Part shown: one piece after another, positions 16,720-24,168 of the stretch
Numbering within the stretch: position 1 is the stretch's first letter
Layout of the letters: each line of letters starts with the position of its first letter
DNA from: Thermoleophilales bacterium
GTDB taxonomy: Bacteria; Actinomycetota; Thermoleophilia; Solirubrobacterales; 70-9
Assembly: GCA_020636955.1 (NCBI GenBank)
Contig: JACJWY010000016.1
Coordinates: forward strand, 1-38,606
Length of the DNA stretch: 38,606 bases
Direction: 5' to 3'
Made by a program: the position numbers and the translations under genes
The notes under the pieces: model-generated
Database searches by the model: none
The model's input: only the letters and a program-made list of their open reading frames with translations
What the model was told of the DNA's origin: nothing

Positions 16720-17300
16720 TTCCCGAATCGCCTTCGGCGGTGGTGCTGGCCGGGGGCCGGGGCTCGCGGCTGGGCGGTCGCGAAAAAGGAGAGATCCGGC
16801 TCGAGGGACGGCGCCTGATCGACATCGTGGTCGGTGCCGCCCTCGAAACGGGATCCGAGAAGGTGATCATCGCCGGCGACGTCGAAGCCGAGGGGGCGGT
16901 CTCGATCCGGGAGGAACCGCCTTTCGGCGGACCGGCCGCGGGCCTGGCCGCGGCTCTGCCGCACCTCGAGAGCGAGTGGATCCTGCTGCTGGCCTGCGAC
17001 CTCCCCCACGCCCGCCTGCTCTGCCACCTGCTCTTCGAATCCTTCCGCGAAGTGGATCCAGAAACCGACGGGCTGATCGCCCTCCACGAGAACCGCGTCC
17101 AGTGGCTGGCCGGCCTCTACCGGCGCAAGTCAATCGAAGCCGCCTTGGCCCGGTTCGGTGAAGCAGCCGATGCCTCGATGAAGGATCTGTTCGGGCGGAT
17201 GAAGCTCCGCGAGGTACAAGATCCGGAAGGACTGTCCCGGGACATCGACACTCCCACGGAACTCGAAGAATGGACCAGACAGAAGGAGGTGGAGAGATGA
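16716..17300 (+). CDS. mobA: MobA-like molybdenum cofactor guanylyltransferase, probable CTG start
   Basis: MobA attaches GMP to Mo-molybdopterin to make the MGD/bisMGD cofactor needed by FdhF-like and NarG enzymes. The nucleotide-binding motif reads VVLAGGRGSRLGGREKG; further motifs are EEPPFGGPAAGLAAAL, LLACDLPHA and SRDIDTPTELE. The only canonical start, GTG 16740, would leave one residue before LAGG and has no Shine-Dalgarno sequence. CTG 16716 overlaps the moaC stop as CTGA and has GGAGG at 16706-16710, 5 nt upstream; ATT 16719 is an alternative. With CTG the protein has 194 residues and a full first beta strand. Confidence 0.9.
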   Translation: MIPESPSAVVLAGGRGSRLGGREKGEIRLEGRRLIDIVVGAALETGSEKVIIAGDVEAEGAVSIREEPPFGGPAAGLAAALPHLESEWILLLACDLPHARLLCHLLFESFREVDPETDGLIALHENRVQWLAGLYRRKSIEAALARFGEAADASMKDLFGRMKLREVQDPEGLSRDIDTPTELEEWTRQKEVER

Positions 17301-17575
17301 GCCAGGAAAGCCCGCGACACCTGCCGCCGGAAGCCCTCGACGGATGGATGGCGGAAGTGGCGCAGTTGCTCGAGATCGAAGAAACGGTGGACATCGGGGC
17401 GGTGCTCGACCTGACCCGGGACGTGGCGCATGATGTCGCTCGACCGGCCGCGCCGTTGACCACTTTTGCGCTCGGGCTCGCCCTGGGCCGCCTACCGGAC
17501 GACCAGTACGAAGCGAAGTTCACCGAGTTCCAGAATGCGCTGACTCGGTTGGCCGCCGAGCAGAAGGAAAGTTGA
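17297..17575 (+). CDS. Small Moco-operon protein, DUF6457-like
   Basis: The 92-residue acidic, helical protein sits between mobA and moaD. The start at 17297 is set by AGGAGG 8-9 nt upstream and by ATGA overlap with the mobA stop. Visible features are a helical N-terminal part (LDGWMAEVAQLLEIEETVDIGAVLDLTRDVAHDVARPAAPLTTFALGLALG) and a charged C-terminus. I associate this pattern with DUF6457, small actinobacterial proteins found beside or fused to MobA; the assignment is from memory. Its role is unknown, and a partner or chaperone role in guanylylation is only an inference from position. Confidence 0.7.
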   Translation: MSQESPRHLPPEALDGWMAEVAQLLEIEETVDIGAVLDLTRDVAHDVARPAAPLTTFALGLALGRLPDDQYEAKFTEFQNALTRLAAEQKES

Positions 17576-17817
17576 GCCGGGTTTCGGTCCGGCTCTTCGC
17601 CGGCGCAGCCGAGGCCTTCGGTGGCACCGAGGCTGAACTCGATGGCGTGGCGACGTTGGCCGACCTGAGCGACGCGCTCGCCGGTGATGACGCGCGCCTA
17701 CGAGAGGTCCTCGACCAGTGCTCGTTCTTCGTCGACGGCGAGCACCAGCGGGAGCTCGACACCGCGCTTCCCGACAGCTGCAAGGTCGACGTGCTGCCGC
17801 CTTTCGCCGGGGGCTGA
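17572..17817 (+). CDS. moaD: MoaD, molybdopterin synthase small subunit
   Basis: This is an 81-residue ubiquitin-like sulfur carrier ending in the required Gly-Gly (VDVLPPFAGG). The beta-grasp pattern VSVRLFAGAAEAFGG...SFFVDGE is typical. MoaD is adenylylated by MoeB, thiocarboxylated, and pairs with MoaE. It starts at TTG, overlapping the preceding stop (TTGA). No moeB is visible in this window. It ends 26 bp from the convergent moaA. Confidence 0.93.
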   Translation: MSRVSVRLFAGAAEAFGGTEAELDGVATLADLSDALAGDDARLREVLDQCSFFVDGEHQRELDTALPDSCKVDVLPPFAGG

Positions 17818-17843
17818 CCGGCCTCGGGGCCGATCGTCGCGAC

Positions 17844-18839
17844 TCAGCCGCCGATCGCGTTCATGCCCCGTTCGGGCTGGACGAAGTCGGGGCGGCCGAT
17901 CCCGTGACCGGCCCGCTTCGCAGCGACGCTGGCCCGCATGATGTCGCGGATGCCCTCGTCCGAGGCATCGTTTCGCAGAGCCGTCCTCAGATCCAGCTCC
18001 TCGCGGGCGAAGAGGCAGTTTCGCAACTGGCCGTCGGCGGTCAATCGCAGCCGGTCGCAGTTGGCGCAGAAGGGCGCGGTGACCGAGGCGATCACGCCGA
18101 CCGTGTACGGCCCACCGTCGATCGAGAAGAGCTCGGCGGGCGCCCCGGCCCGGCCCGGCAGCGGCTCGAGGCTGAACTTCTCGGAAAGCGAGGCCAAGAT
18201 CTCCTCCCGGGGCACCATCTCGCCCCGGTCCCAGGTGTGACCGATGTCCAGCGGCATGTGCTCGATAAAACGCATCTGCGCTTCGTGTTCGATCGCGAAC
18301 TCGACCAGGTCGACCACTTCGTCCTCGTTTATCCCACGCATCACGACCGCGTTCAGCTTGAGCGGCCTGAGCGAAGATCGGCGGGCCGACTCGATCCCGG
18401 CCAGGACGTCGATCAGCCGGTCACGCCGGGTGAGTTCCATGAAACGGTCGGGATCGAGCGTGTCGATGCTGATGTTGAGCCGGGAGAGCCCCGCCTCTTC
18501 AAGCCCCGGGATGAATTCAGGCAGCCTGATGCCGTTGGTGGTCATCGCCACCTCGATCTGGCCGTTCGGACCTTCGATCGCCGCCAGCCGGCGCACGATC
18601 TCGATCAGGTTCGGGCTGATCAAGGGCTCGCCGCCGGTCAGCCTGACCGTTTCGACTCCCTCGTCGGCCGCGACCCGCACCACCCGCTCGATCTCGTCCG
18701 GGGTCAGGACCGACTGTTTGGGGATCCAGGGAACCCCCTCGGCCGGCATGCAGTAGGTGCAGCGGAGCGAACACTTGTCGGTCAGCGAGATCCGCAGGTC
18801 TCGGTGGACTCGCCCGAAGCCGTCGACCAAGCCACTCAT
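17844..18839 (-). CDS. moaA: MoaA, GTP 3',8-cyclase (radical SAM)
   Basis: This 331-residue radical SAM enzyme performs the first step of Moco synthesis. The SAM cluster motif is CSLRCTYC (Cys23, Cys27, Cys30). The second cluster cysteines are Cys258, Cys261 and Cys275 (FCANCDRLRLTADGQLRNC). It has LTGGEPL, TTNGIRL, LNISIDTL and the C-terminal Gly-Gly tail (MNAIGG) typical of MoaA. ATG overlaps the moaE stop. Confidence 0.97.
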   Translation of the reverse strand: MSGLVDGFGRVHRDLRISLTDKCSLRCTYCMPAEGVPWIPKQSVLTPDEIERVVRVAADEGVETVRLTGGEPLISPNLIEIVRRLAAIEGPNGQIEVAMTTNGIRLPEFIPGLEEAGLSRLNISIDTLDPDRFMELTRRDRLIDVLAGIESARRSSLRPLKLNAVVMRGINEDEVVDLVEFAIEHEAQMRFIEHMPLDIGHTWDRGEMVPREEILASLSEKFSLEPLPGRAGAPAELFSIDGGPYTVGVIASVTAPFCANCDRLRLTADGQLRNCLFAREELDLRTALRNDASDEGIRDIMRASVAAKRAGHGIGRPDFVQPERGMNAIGG

Positions 18840-19249
18840 CTGAGCCCCTGCCAGTTCTTGCTGCCGTCGGCTGCGACCTGATGCTTCCAGATCGGCACCT
18901 CCGCCTTGACCCTTTCGACCAGTTCGCGACTGACCTCGTAGGCCGGCTGCCGGTGTGCAGCCGCTACGCAGGCGATCAGGGCCGGCTCTCCCACTGCCAC
19001 GCTGCCGGTCCGGTGGCTCACCGCGATCCGGACCTCGGGCCGCTCCAGCTCCTCAACAATCTTCCGCAGGATGCTTTCCGCGTCAGGGTGCGCGGAGTAC
19101 TCGAGCCGGTCAACCGTGCCGGAAGCCTCAGGATCGTGGTCGCGGATCTGGCCGATGAAAGTGGCGACAGCGCCGAACTCGCGGCCTTCGACCGCTGCGA
19201 GGTGGCGGTTCAGATCGAGGTCCTCTCCGGTGATCTCGGCCAGGGCCAT
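18836..19249 (-). CDS. moaE: MoaE, molybdopterin synthase large subunit
   Basis: The 137-residue catalytic subunit transfers sulfur from MoaD to cyclic pyranopterin monophosphate. Motifs include GAVATFIGQIRDHD, LEYSAHPDAE, VSHRTGSVAVGEPALIACVAAAHRQPAYEVSRELVERVKAEVPIWKHQ. It lies between moaB (1-nt TGATG overlap) and moaA (4-nt overlap). Confidence 0.96.
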   Translation of the reverse strand: MALAEITGEDLDLNRHLAAVEGREFGAVATFIGQIRDHDPEASGTVDRLEYSAHPDAESILRKIVEELERPEVRIAVSHRTGSVAVGEPALIACVAAAHRQPAYEVSRELVERVKAEVPIWKHQVAADGSKNWQGLR

Positions 19250-19827
19250 CAGTGGTCACCGCCCCGCAGCTGGTCGATCAGATGAGGCAGGAGCGGGGCC
19301 AGGTACGCGGCTCCGTCGCGGGCTCCTCCGGTCGATCCCGGCAGGTTGACGATCACCGACCGATGGCCATTCGAAGCCGCGCGGCTGACCCCGGCCAGCC
19401 CCCGCGAGAGCGCCGCGGTCGCGATCTTCTCGGCCCCGGCGGCCCGGAGCCCCTCGGCGATCCCGGGCAACTCGAGCTCGATCAGCGGTCGGGTGCCTTC
19501 GGGAGTCCGGTCCCGTGGACCGACCCCGGTCCCACCCAGCGTGAGCACGAGGTCCGCCCCCGCTTCGATCGCGTCCGCGAGCGCGCTTTCCACGATCTCC
19601 CGGCCGTCGGGGATGACCGCCGCCCCGATCGATTCGATCCCGGCATCGTGAAGCGCTTCGACCGCGGCCGGACCAGATCTGTCCTCCCGCTCACCTCGTG
19701 CCGAGCGGTCGGAAACGGTGAGCACGACAACCGAGATGTCGGCCAGGGCAATCGGAGAATCCGGTGCGTGGACGGACCCGACGTCCGCGGCTTCGGCCGT
19801 GACTTGGGTGGGATCGGAAGAACCCAT
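19249..19827 (-). CDS. moaB: MoaB/Mog-type molybdopterin adenylyltransferase
   Basis: MogA/MoaB-family proteins adenylylate molybdopterin before Mo insertion by MoeA. Motifs: VVVLTVSDRSARGEREDRSGPAAVEAL, VIPDGREIVESAL, LVLTLGGTGVGPRDRTPEGTRPLIELELPGIAEGLR and SVIVNLPGSTGGARDGAAYLAPLLPHLIDQL. The frame is open up to 19962, but the extension looks non-coding; ATG 19827 gives 192 residues with a ~28-residue hydrophilic leader. No convincing ribosome-binding site marks either start. Confidence 0.93.
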   Translation of the reverse strand: MGSSDPTQVTAEAADVGSVHAPDSPIALADISVVVLTVSDRSARGEREDRSGPAAVEALHDAGIESIGAAVIPDGREIVESALADAIEAGADLVLTLGGTGVGPRDRTPEGTRPLIELELPGIAEGLRAAGAEKIATAALSRGLAGVSRAASNGHRSVIVNLPGSTGGARDGAAYLAPLLPHLIDQLRGGDH

Positions 19828-19887
19828 AGAAGCAGCATAGGGAGCGGGTCTGCCCGCAGTGCCCGGCTTCGGGTTTTCCGCAAGGCC

Positions 19888-19904
19888 AGTCAGACGCTCT
19901 GACT
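19888..19904. promoter_or_regulatory. 17-bp palindrome between divergent moaB and MBL genes
   Basis: The sequence AGTCAGA-CGC-TCTGACT is a perfect 7-bp inverted repeat with a 3-bp spacer. It lies 60 bp upstream of the moaB ATG and about 120 bp upstream of the metallo-beta-lactamase-fold gene, which is followed by a tetR gene. Size and symmetry suit a dimeric regulator such as TetR; this is inference. Confidence 0.4.
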
Positions 19905-20024
19905 CGACCCGATCTCGCTCCAGACTAATTTGCCATACGAACGATCGTGTGCTATTTAACACCCAAGCGTTGCTTCCACGGGTTGCGACGAACGACGAGA
20001 AAGCAGAACATGGAAGGGAAGAAC

Positions 20025-20816
20025 ATGCGCGTCAGGAGACTTGGCTGGGCCGGGATCGAAGTCGAATCGCAGAGTGAGAGCGTGGTGGTCGACCATGTAC
20101 TCGGGTGGAAGTCGATCGAGGCCTTTGTCGGCCCGCCCCGCACCCCGCTCCTCGAAAGCCAGAACCCCGGAAGCTCGCTGGCCGCTTTCGTCACCCACCT
20201 TCACACCGATCACACCGACGCCTCGGCGATCGCGGCCGACCTCGCTGAGGATGCTTCGCTTCACCGTCCCGCAGTGATGAAGGGGGAGCCGCTCGAAACG
20301 GGCGGCGTGGCCGTGGCGGAGGTCGAGCTGACCGAGGCGAAGGTTGATCAGGTGCTGATCGACGAGTGGCAGACGGTCGAGGTCGGACCCTTCGTGGCCA
20401 CCGCGGTACCTGCCGTCGATGGCTTCGGTGACCCCCAGATCTCCTGGGTGATCGAGGCCGACGGCAAACGGATCATCCAGGCCGGCGACACGCTCTTCCA
20501 TGGTTCCTGGTGGCTGATCAAGATGCGGCTCGGCCCCTTCGACGCGGCCTTCCTGCCGGTCAACGGCGCCCTCGCCTCCTTCCCACACCGGCAGCCGGCC
20601 AGTGGCATCGAAGCTTCGCTGAGTCCCGAGCAGGCGGCTGCCGCGGCCCGGATCCTCGATGCGAAACGACTGGTCCCGATCCACTACGACGGGATCCACG
20701 AACCGCCCTCCTACGAACAGACCGATGACATCATCGCCAGGCTTCAGAACGCGCTCGACGGAGATGAGGGTCCGGAACTGGTCGTGATGGCCGAGGGCGA
20801 CACCCTCGATCTGTAG
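20025..20816 (+). CDS. Metallo-beta-lactamase-fold hydrolase (UlaG-like)
   Basis: The protein has 263 residues from the ATG at 20025, chosen because GAAGGGAAG lies just upstream; ATG 20010 is an alternative. The metal-binding motif is THLHTDHTD (His58, His60, Asp62, His63), followed by QAGDTLFHG (second Asp) and VPIHYDGIHEPPSYEQ (final His). It resembles the UlaG-like branch of the superfamily; substrate unknown. It is followed after 26 bp by a TetR regulator on the same strand, probably in one transcript. Confidence 0.85.
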   Translation: MRVRRLGWAGIEVESQSESVVVDHVLGWKSIEAFVGPPRTPLLESQNPGSSLAAFVTHLHTDHTDASAIAADLAEDASLHRPAVMKGEPLETGGVAVAEVELTEAKVDQVLIDEWQTVEVGPFVATAVPAVDGFGDPQISWVIEADGKRIIQAGDTLFHGSWWLIKMRLGPFDAAFLPVNGALASFPHRQPASGIEASLSPEQAAAAARILDAKRLVPIHYDGIHEPPSYEQTDDIIARLQNALDGDEGPELVVMAEGDTLDL

Positions 20817-20842
20817 TCGGACGCACTTCCTATAGTCAAGCT

Positions 20843-21445
20843 GTGAGCCCGCGAAAGTCGAGAGCCGAAGCCGCATCCACGCATGAGGCGATCGTGCGGG
20901 AAGCGGCCGAGGCTGCTTCGGAGATCGGACTCGAAGGGATCTCGATCGGCTCGCTCGCCTCCAGCCTCGGGATGAGCAAAGCCGGGGTCGCCGGGCACTT
21001 CCGCGGCAAACAGGAGTTACAGATGGAAGTGATCGAGTTGGGGGCCCGGGACTTCACCGAAAAGATCTGGGTTCCCAACGCCAAGCTGAAGCCCGGCAAG
21101 GAAAGGCTGCTCGGCTGTCTCGACACCTGGTATGCCTATTCGGCCGGCAGCCCCTTCCGTGGAGGCTGTCTGATGACCTCGATCTCGACCGAGTTCGACG
21201 GCCGCCCCGGGCCGGTCAGAGAAACGATCGCCGAGACCTGGGGTCGATGGACCATCGTCCTCAGAAACGACCTGGACATCGCGATCGAGGCCGACGAACT
21301 CTCACCCCCACTCTCCCCCGCCGACACGATCACCGCAATCGAATCGCTCGCAACCGGAGTCAACCAGCAAACCCAACTCTTCCACGAAAAGTCACCCGAA
21401 AAAACAGCCAGCGCCGCCGCCCGAGTCCTACTCGGAATCCTCTAG
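20843..21445 (+). CDS. TetR/AcrR-family regulator
   Basis: The 200-residue regulator starts at GTG. The N-terminal TetR helix-turn-helix includes HEAIVREAAEAASEIGLEGISIGSLASSLGMSKAGVAGHFRGKQELQMEVIE (residues ~14-65). The C-terminal ligand domain includes SAGSPFRGGCLMTSISTEFDGRPGPVRE, a pattern of the TetR_C group with a conserved GGC. It probably regulates itself and the upstream MBL-fold gene; a 17-bp palindrome at 19888-19904 is a candidate site. Confidence 0.9.
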   Translation: MSPRKSRAEAASTHEAIVREAAEAASEIGLEGISIGSLASSLGMSKAGVAGHFRGKQELQMEVIELGARDFTEKIWVPNAKLKPGKERLLGCLDTWYAYSAGSPFRGGCLMTSISTEFDGRPGPVRETIAETWGRWTIVLRNDLDIAIEADELSPPLSPADTITAIESLATGVNQQTQLFHEKSPEKTASAAARVLLGIL

Positions 21446-21768
21446 CCGATTCCGAGACCAACTATTCGGCGCTGCTTGCCGCGGATCGAAACGTCGATCC
21501 GACTGAACGACAGATCAGCGGTAATGGGAAGTGACTTGCCGTTGACGCTGGTCACCCGGACCGAGCATCCATGTCTCGCCGCAATCCGGCGAGCCACGCT
21601 TACTCGTCGGTACATGAGATTTCTCGCGTCCCATTTGCTCTTGCCGTCAAGCGGGCAGTAGACCGGCTTTCCCTTGGAAGAGTGAAAGCCGGAACCCGAA
21701 GCCAGTGGCGCAGAAACCAGAAGTATCCCAGCGAGTAAGGGAGCCAGAAAAGCAAAGAAAGGTCTCAT
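21442..21768 (-). CDS. Small secreted protein, weakly I78-inhibitor-like
   Basis: The start at 21768 gives 108 residues beginning with a clear signal peptide (MRPFFAFLAPLLAGILLVSAPLASG). The mature part has two cysteines (PVYCPLDGK, RHGCSV) and a basic middle. Its end, ITADLSFSRIDVSIRGKQRRIVGLGIG, resembles the C-terminal pattern of the potato-inhibitor I78 family (ADxxxxRxNVxxxxxGxIxxvxxG). That similarity is by eye and short. It ends within the tail of the convergent tetR gene. A longer frame upstream to 21864 is open but unlikely to be translated. Confidence 0.6.
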   Translation of the reverse strand: MRPFFAFLAPLLAGILLVSAPLASGSGFHSSKGKPVYCPLDGKSKWDARNLMYRRVSVARRIAARHGCSVRVTSVNGKSLPITADLSFSRIDVSIRGKQRRIVGLGIG

Positions 21769-21873
21769 ACCGCTCACTACGGTAATGGACCGAGATCCGT
21801 CACACCTGAAGCGGCGACCATGCACACGCCAGGGTCCGCAGCCGTTCACCACCAAGACTGACACCGACCTTCA

Positions 21874-22025
21874 GCGGGTCGTGCACAGGGCGCTCCTGCG
21901 GGTGGCTGGCGAGGAGGCAAGCGAAGCCGGTGAAGGGGGCGTACTGGAAGTACGTTCCCGAACCTGCGAGCGACCGACGAAGCTAGGCGCCCGCAGGTGC
22001 GTCCTGGGCGCGATGCCCGGGCTTA
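21874..22025. repeat. 152-bp structured intergenic element, copy 1
   Basis: It shares identical ends with copy 2 at 30031-30182: the first 17 bases (GCGGGTCGTGCACAGGG) and the last 23. The interior is diverged but keeps its pairing. Read on the plus strand, arm 21886-21902 (CAGGGCGCTCCTGCGGG) pairs with 21990-22006 (CCCGCAGGTGCGTCCTG), 15 of 17 positions. Inner helices are CUGGC/GCUAG and a CGTACT/AGTACG hairpin. The conserved unpaired block CGACGAAGC lies before the closing arm, and a GGC-GCGAT-GCC hairpin sits at the end. A small CTGA/TCAG hairpin precedes it. On the minus strand it begins exactly with the TAA stop of the membrane-protein gene. Confidence 0.75.
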
Positions 22026-23417
22026 CTGATTCGAGACCGAAAGCAGGAACAGCCCGAAGCAGGTGAAGGCGACCATCACCGCGAGCATCCAGTACTGGGA
22101 GCGGGCCGCGATTCGGTAGTCCTTCCAGATGGTTATCGCGCGGTCGTGGGCGAGGACGAGGCCGGCCACGTGGCCGCAGACCAGGGCGCCGACCTGGACG
22201 TACCAGACCAGTTGGTTCGAGATCGCGTTGTAGTCGACACCGTAGGAAGCCGTGCCGAAGAGGTCGGTGGTACCGGTGCCGAGGGGATCCGAGAGCAGGT
22301 AGGTGAACTGGGCCTGCTCCTGGAAGAAGAAGAGGCTGAAGTAGTGGGCCAACAGGTAGGCGAAGGCGATCGGGATCAGGGCGTGAGCGAAGGTCCGCCA
22401 CAGGGTCCATCGATCCGGCGCCCCCGGCACCGTGCTCATGCCCCGCACGCCGGCCAGGTAGACCAGGGCGACGATGGCGATGCTGAGCAGCATGAAGATG
22501 GTCATCGAGGTCCGGACCGAGGCGGTCGGGTTGAGACCAATGTCGGCACAGCGGTCGATCAGCCACTGGATGCCGTTCTTGAAGACCCCCTCTGAGGCAC
22601 CGTCGAAGGTGGTGGTGCCGATCGAACAGATCACCAGGGCGACCGAGCCGTGAATGCCGGCCACCCAGCTGCTCGCCCCCGAAAGGAAACGGCGGATTCC
22701 GAGCTCGCGTCCGCGGACCTCGAACTTGCCGAGGGTGCCGAACATGCCGAAGTAGACCGAGAAGACCTCGCCGTTCCTGAACCAGGTCTCGCGTCCGAAG
22801 AGGCCGACCATGACCAGGGTGTAGATCGAGTAGAAGACCGCCGCCTGGGCGACCGACTCGGGGCTGACCCCGACCGCGACGCCGCTGCCTTCACCGTAGA
22901 CCAGCTCCATCCAGACGAAGAGGAAGAGTGCGATCGCGGCCGGCCAGCGGCCGAGACTCGCCGGATACTGGAGGTGCCGGGGCGCGGCCCCGGTGACCTT
23001 GCGCCAGGCCCAACCCACCGGCGCCGCGACCGCATTCCACGGGTTGAAGGCGGGAAAGAGATTGCCGATCAGCACCTCCAGCACCGGGAACCCGAGCCAG
23101 GCGGTGACGAAGAGCAGGGTGAGGGTGACGTTGCGATCGGGGGCTTCGGTTCCCTCGAACCCGGAGTAGATCGCGACTCCGAGCAGGAAAAGGCCGAGGG
23201 CTCCGCAGATGATGCGGACCGGGAGGCTGGTGATCACCCGGCCGAAGCCAGGCGCCACCCGACGCCAAGTGTCACCCTCGTAGCGGGCCCGGCGCCAGCC
23301 CGCTGAGAGAGCGAAAAACGAGACTACAAGGACAATCGAGGCTCCCCATGCGAAGAGCCACGCCGGTATCGGCAGGTCCTGCCCGGTGGACAGGACATGT
23401 GCGAGAGGAAGACTCAG
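22023..23417 (-). CDS. Polytopic membrane protein of unknown function, probable CTG start
   Basis: The 464-residue protein has about ten hydrophobic segments. The reading frame continues upstream of the first canonical start (GTG 23258) as LSLPLAHVLSTGQDLPIPAWLFAWGASIVLVVSFFAL..., which contains an obvious first membrane helix. CTG at 23415-23417 overlaps the stop of the upstream gene as CTGA, with AAGG about 7 nt before it. Conserved-looking parts are LFPAFNPWNAVAAPVGW, RNGEVFSVYFGMFGTLGKF and several membrane His residues (AHYFSLFFFQEQAQF, CGHVAGLVLAHDRAI). I recall similar actinobacterial proteins being labelled 'fenitrothion hydrolase', but cannot support an enzymatic function. It is coupled to a haem-oxygenase-fold gene. 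Confidence 0.8.
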   Translation of the reverse strand: MSLPLAHVLSTGQDLPIPAWLFAWGASIVLVVSFFALSAGWRRARYEGDTWRRVAPGFGRVITSLPVRIICGALGLFLLGVAIYSGFEGTEAPDRNVTLTLLFVTAWLGFPVLEVLIGNLFPAFNPWNAVAAPVGWAWRKVTGAAPRHLQYPASLGRWPAAIALFLFVWMELVYGEGSGVAVGVSPESVAQAAVFYSIYTLVMVGLFGRETWFRNGEVFSVYFGMFGTLGKFEVRGRELGIRRFLSGASSWVAGIHGSVALVICSIGTTTFDGASEGVFKNGIQWLIDRCADIGLNPTASVRTSMTIFMLLSIAIVALVYLAGVRGMSTVPGAPDRWTLWRTFAHALIPIAFAYLLAHYFSLFFFQEQAQFTYLLSDPLGTGTTDLFGTASYGVDYNAISNQLVWYVQVGALVCGHVAGLVLAHDRAITIWKDYRIAARSQYWMLAVMVAFTCFGLFLLSVSNQ

Positions 23418-24043
23418 GCCCGTGCCTTCTCAACCCCGTCGAGCAGCAGCCAGTTGGCCTTGAAGGCTTCCTCGGCGGCCTCGACGAGCTCGTCTTCGCT
23501 GAACTCGTTCATGTGCCTCTCGATCAGCTTGCGTCCCTCGGCGGCGTGATGGACATCCATCTCCTCGTGGACCGTGAAGTAGAGGTTGCCGGGAGCGTCG
23601 TTGATCTCGTAATGCTCGCCCAGACCCTCGGTCTTGGTCTTCGAGATCGCCGGCTGACCCGACTCGATCGCGAACATGCGGGCCAGCTGCCGACCGAAAC
23701 CGTCGGCCCTGGTCCAGGTCTCGACGCACTGAAGTGTCTCGGCGTTTGGCTCGGTTCCGACCGTGCCGCCGACGGCGTTGACGAAGCCGTCCCACATGGC
23801 GACATGATCGGCTTCCTCGGCCGCGTGAGCCTCGAGCCCGGCCCGCTCGGATTCCGGCGCGTGAGCGGCGATGTCGGCGCTTAGCTTGGCGATCGCCTCG
23901 GTCGCGTATCGGTACTGACCCGAGTAGTGAGCGAGTTCCTCACGAGTCAGCTCTCCCGCTGACCAGCGCTGGTAGAAGGGATGTTCCAGGACGTTGTTCT
24001 CGGCCCGGGCCTGCTCGATGCGGTCCCACAGATTCGTGTTCAC
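23414..24043 (-). CDS. TenA/haem-oxygenase-fold, putative iron-containing redox enzyme
   Basis: This 209-residue all-helical protein starts at GTG 24043, with GAGGAGA 8 nt upstream. It resembles the TenA/PqqC/CADD haem-oxygenase-like fold: HPFYQRWSAGELTREELAHYSGQYRYATEAIAKLSADI near the N-terminus, the metal-ligand type motifs HAAEEADHVAMWDGF and FTVHEEMDVHHAAEGRKLI. The Glu/His pattern matches di-iron oxidase members of the fold rather than thiaminase. The substrate is unknown. The CTGA junction with the following membrane protein suggests they act together. It is divergent from the thioredoxin-like gene. Confidence 0.8.
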   Translation of the reverse strand: MNTNLWDRIEQARAENNVLEHPFYQRWSAGELTREELAHYSGQYRYATEAIAKLSADIAAHAPESERAGLEAHAAEEADHVAMWDGFVNAVGGTVGTEPNAETLQCVETWTRADGFGRQLARMFAIESGQPAISKTKTEGLGEHYEINDAPGNLYFTVHEEMDVHHAAEGRKLIERHMNEFSEDELVEAAEEAFKANWLLLDGVEKARA

Positions 24044-24168
24044 GAGTTTCTCTCCTCGTAGAGCTCGTAGAGGGGGTGACTGAAGCCTGATCATATCCAT
24101 ACGATCATTTCATCCTCCCGCTCCGAGATGACATAGCCGCACCGGAACTTCCGGGCAAGGCGACCTGG

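Noticed and set aside
21874..22025. c-di-GMP-I (GEMM) riboswitch, suggested by GTGCACAGGG and, in copy 2, GCAAAGCC
   Set aside because: The core CACGCACAGGGCAAACC is not matched, and neither strand leads into a gene start: both copies lie at gene 3' ends.
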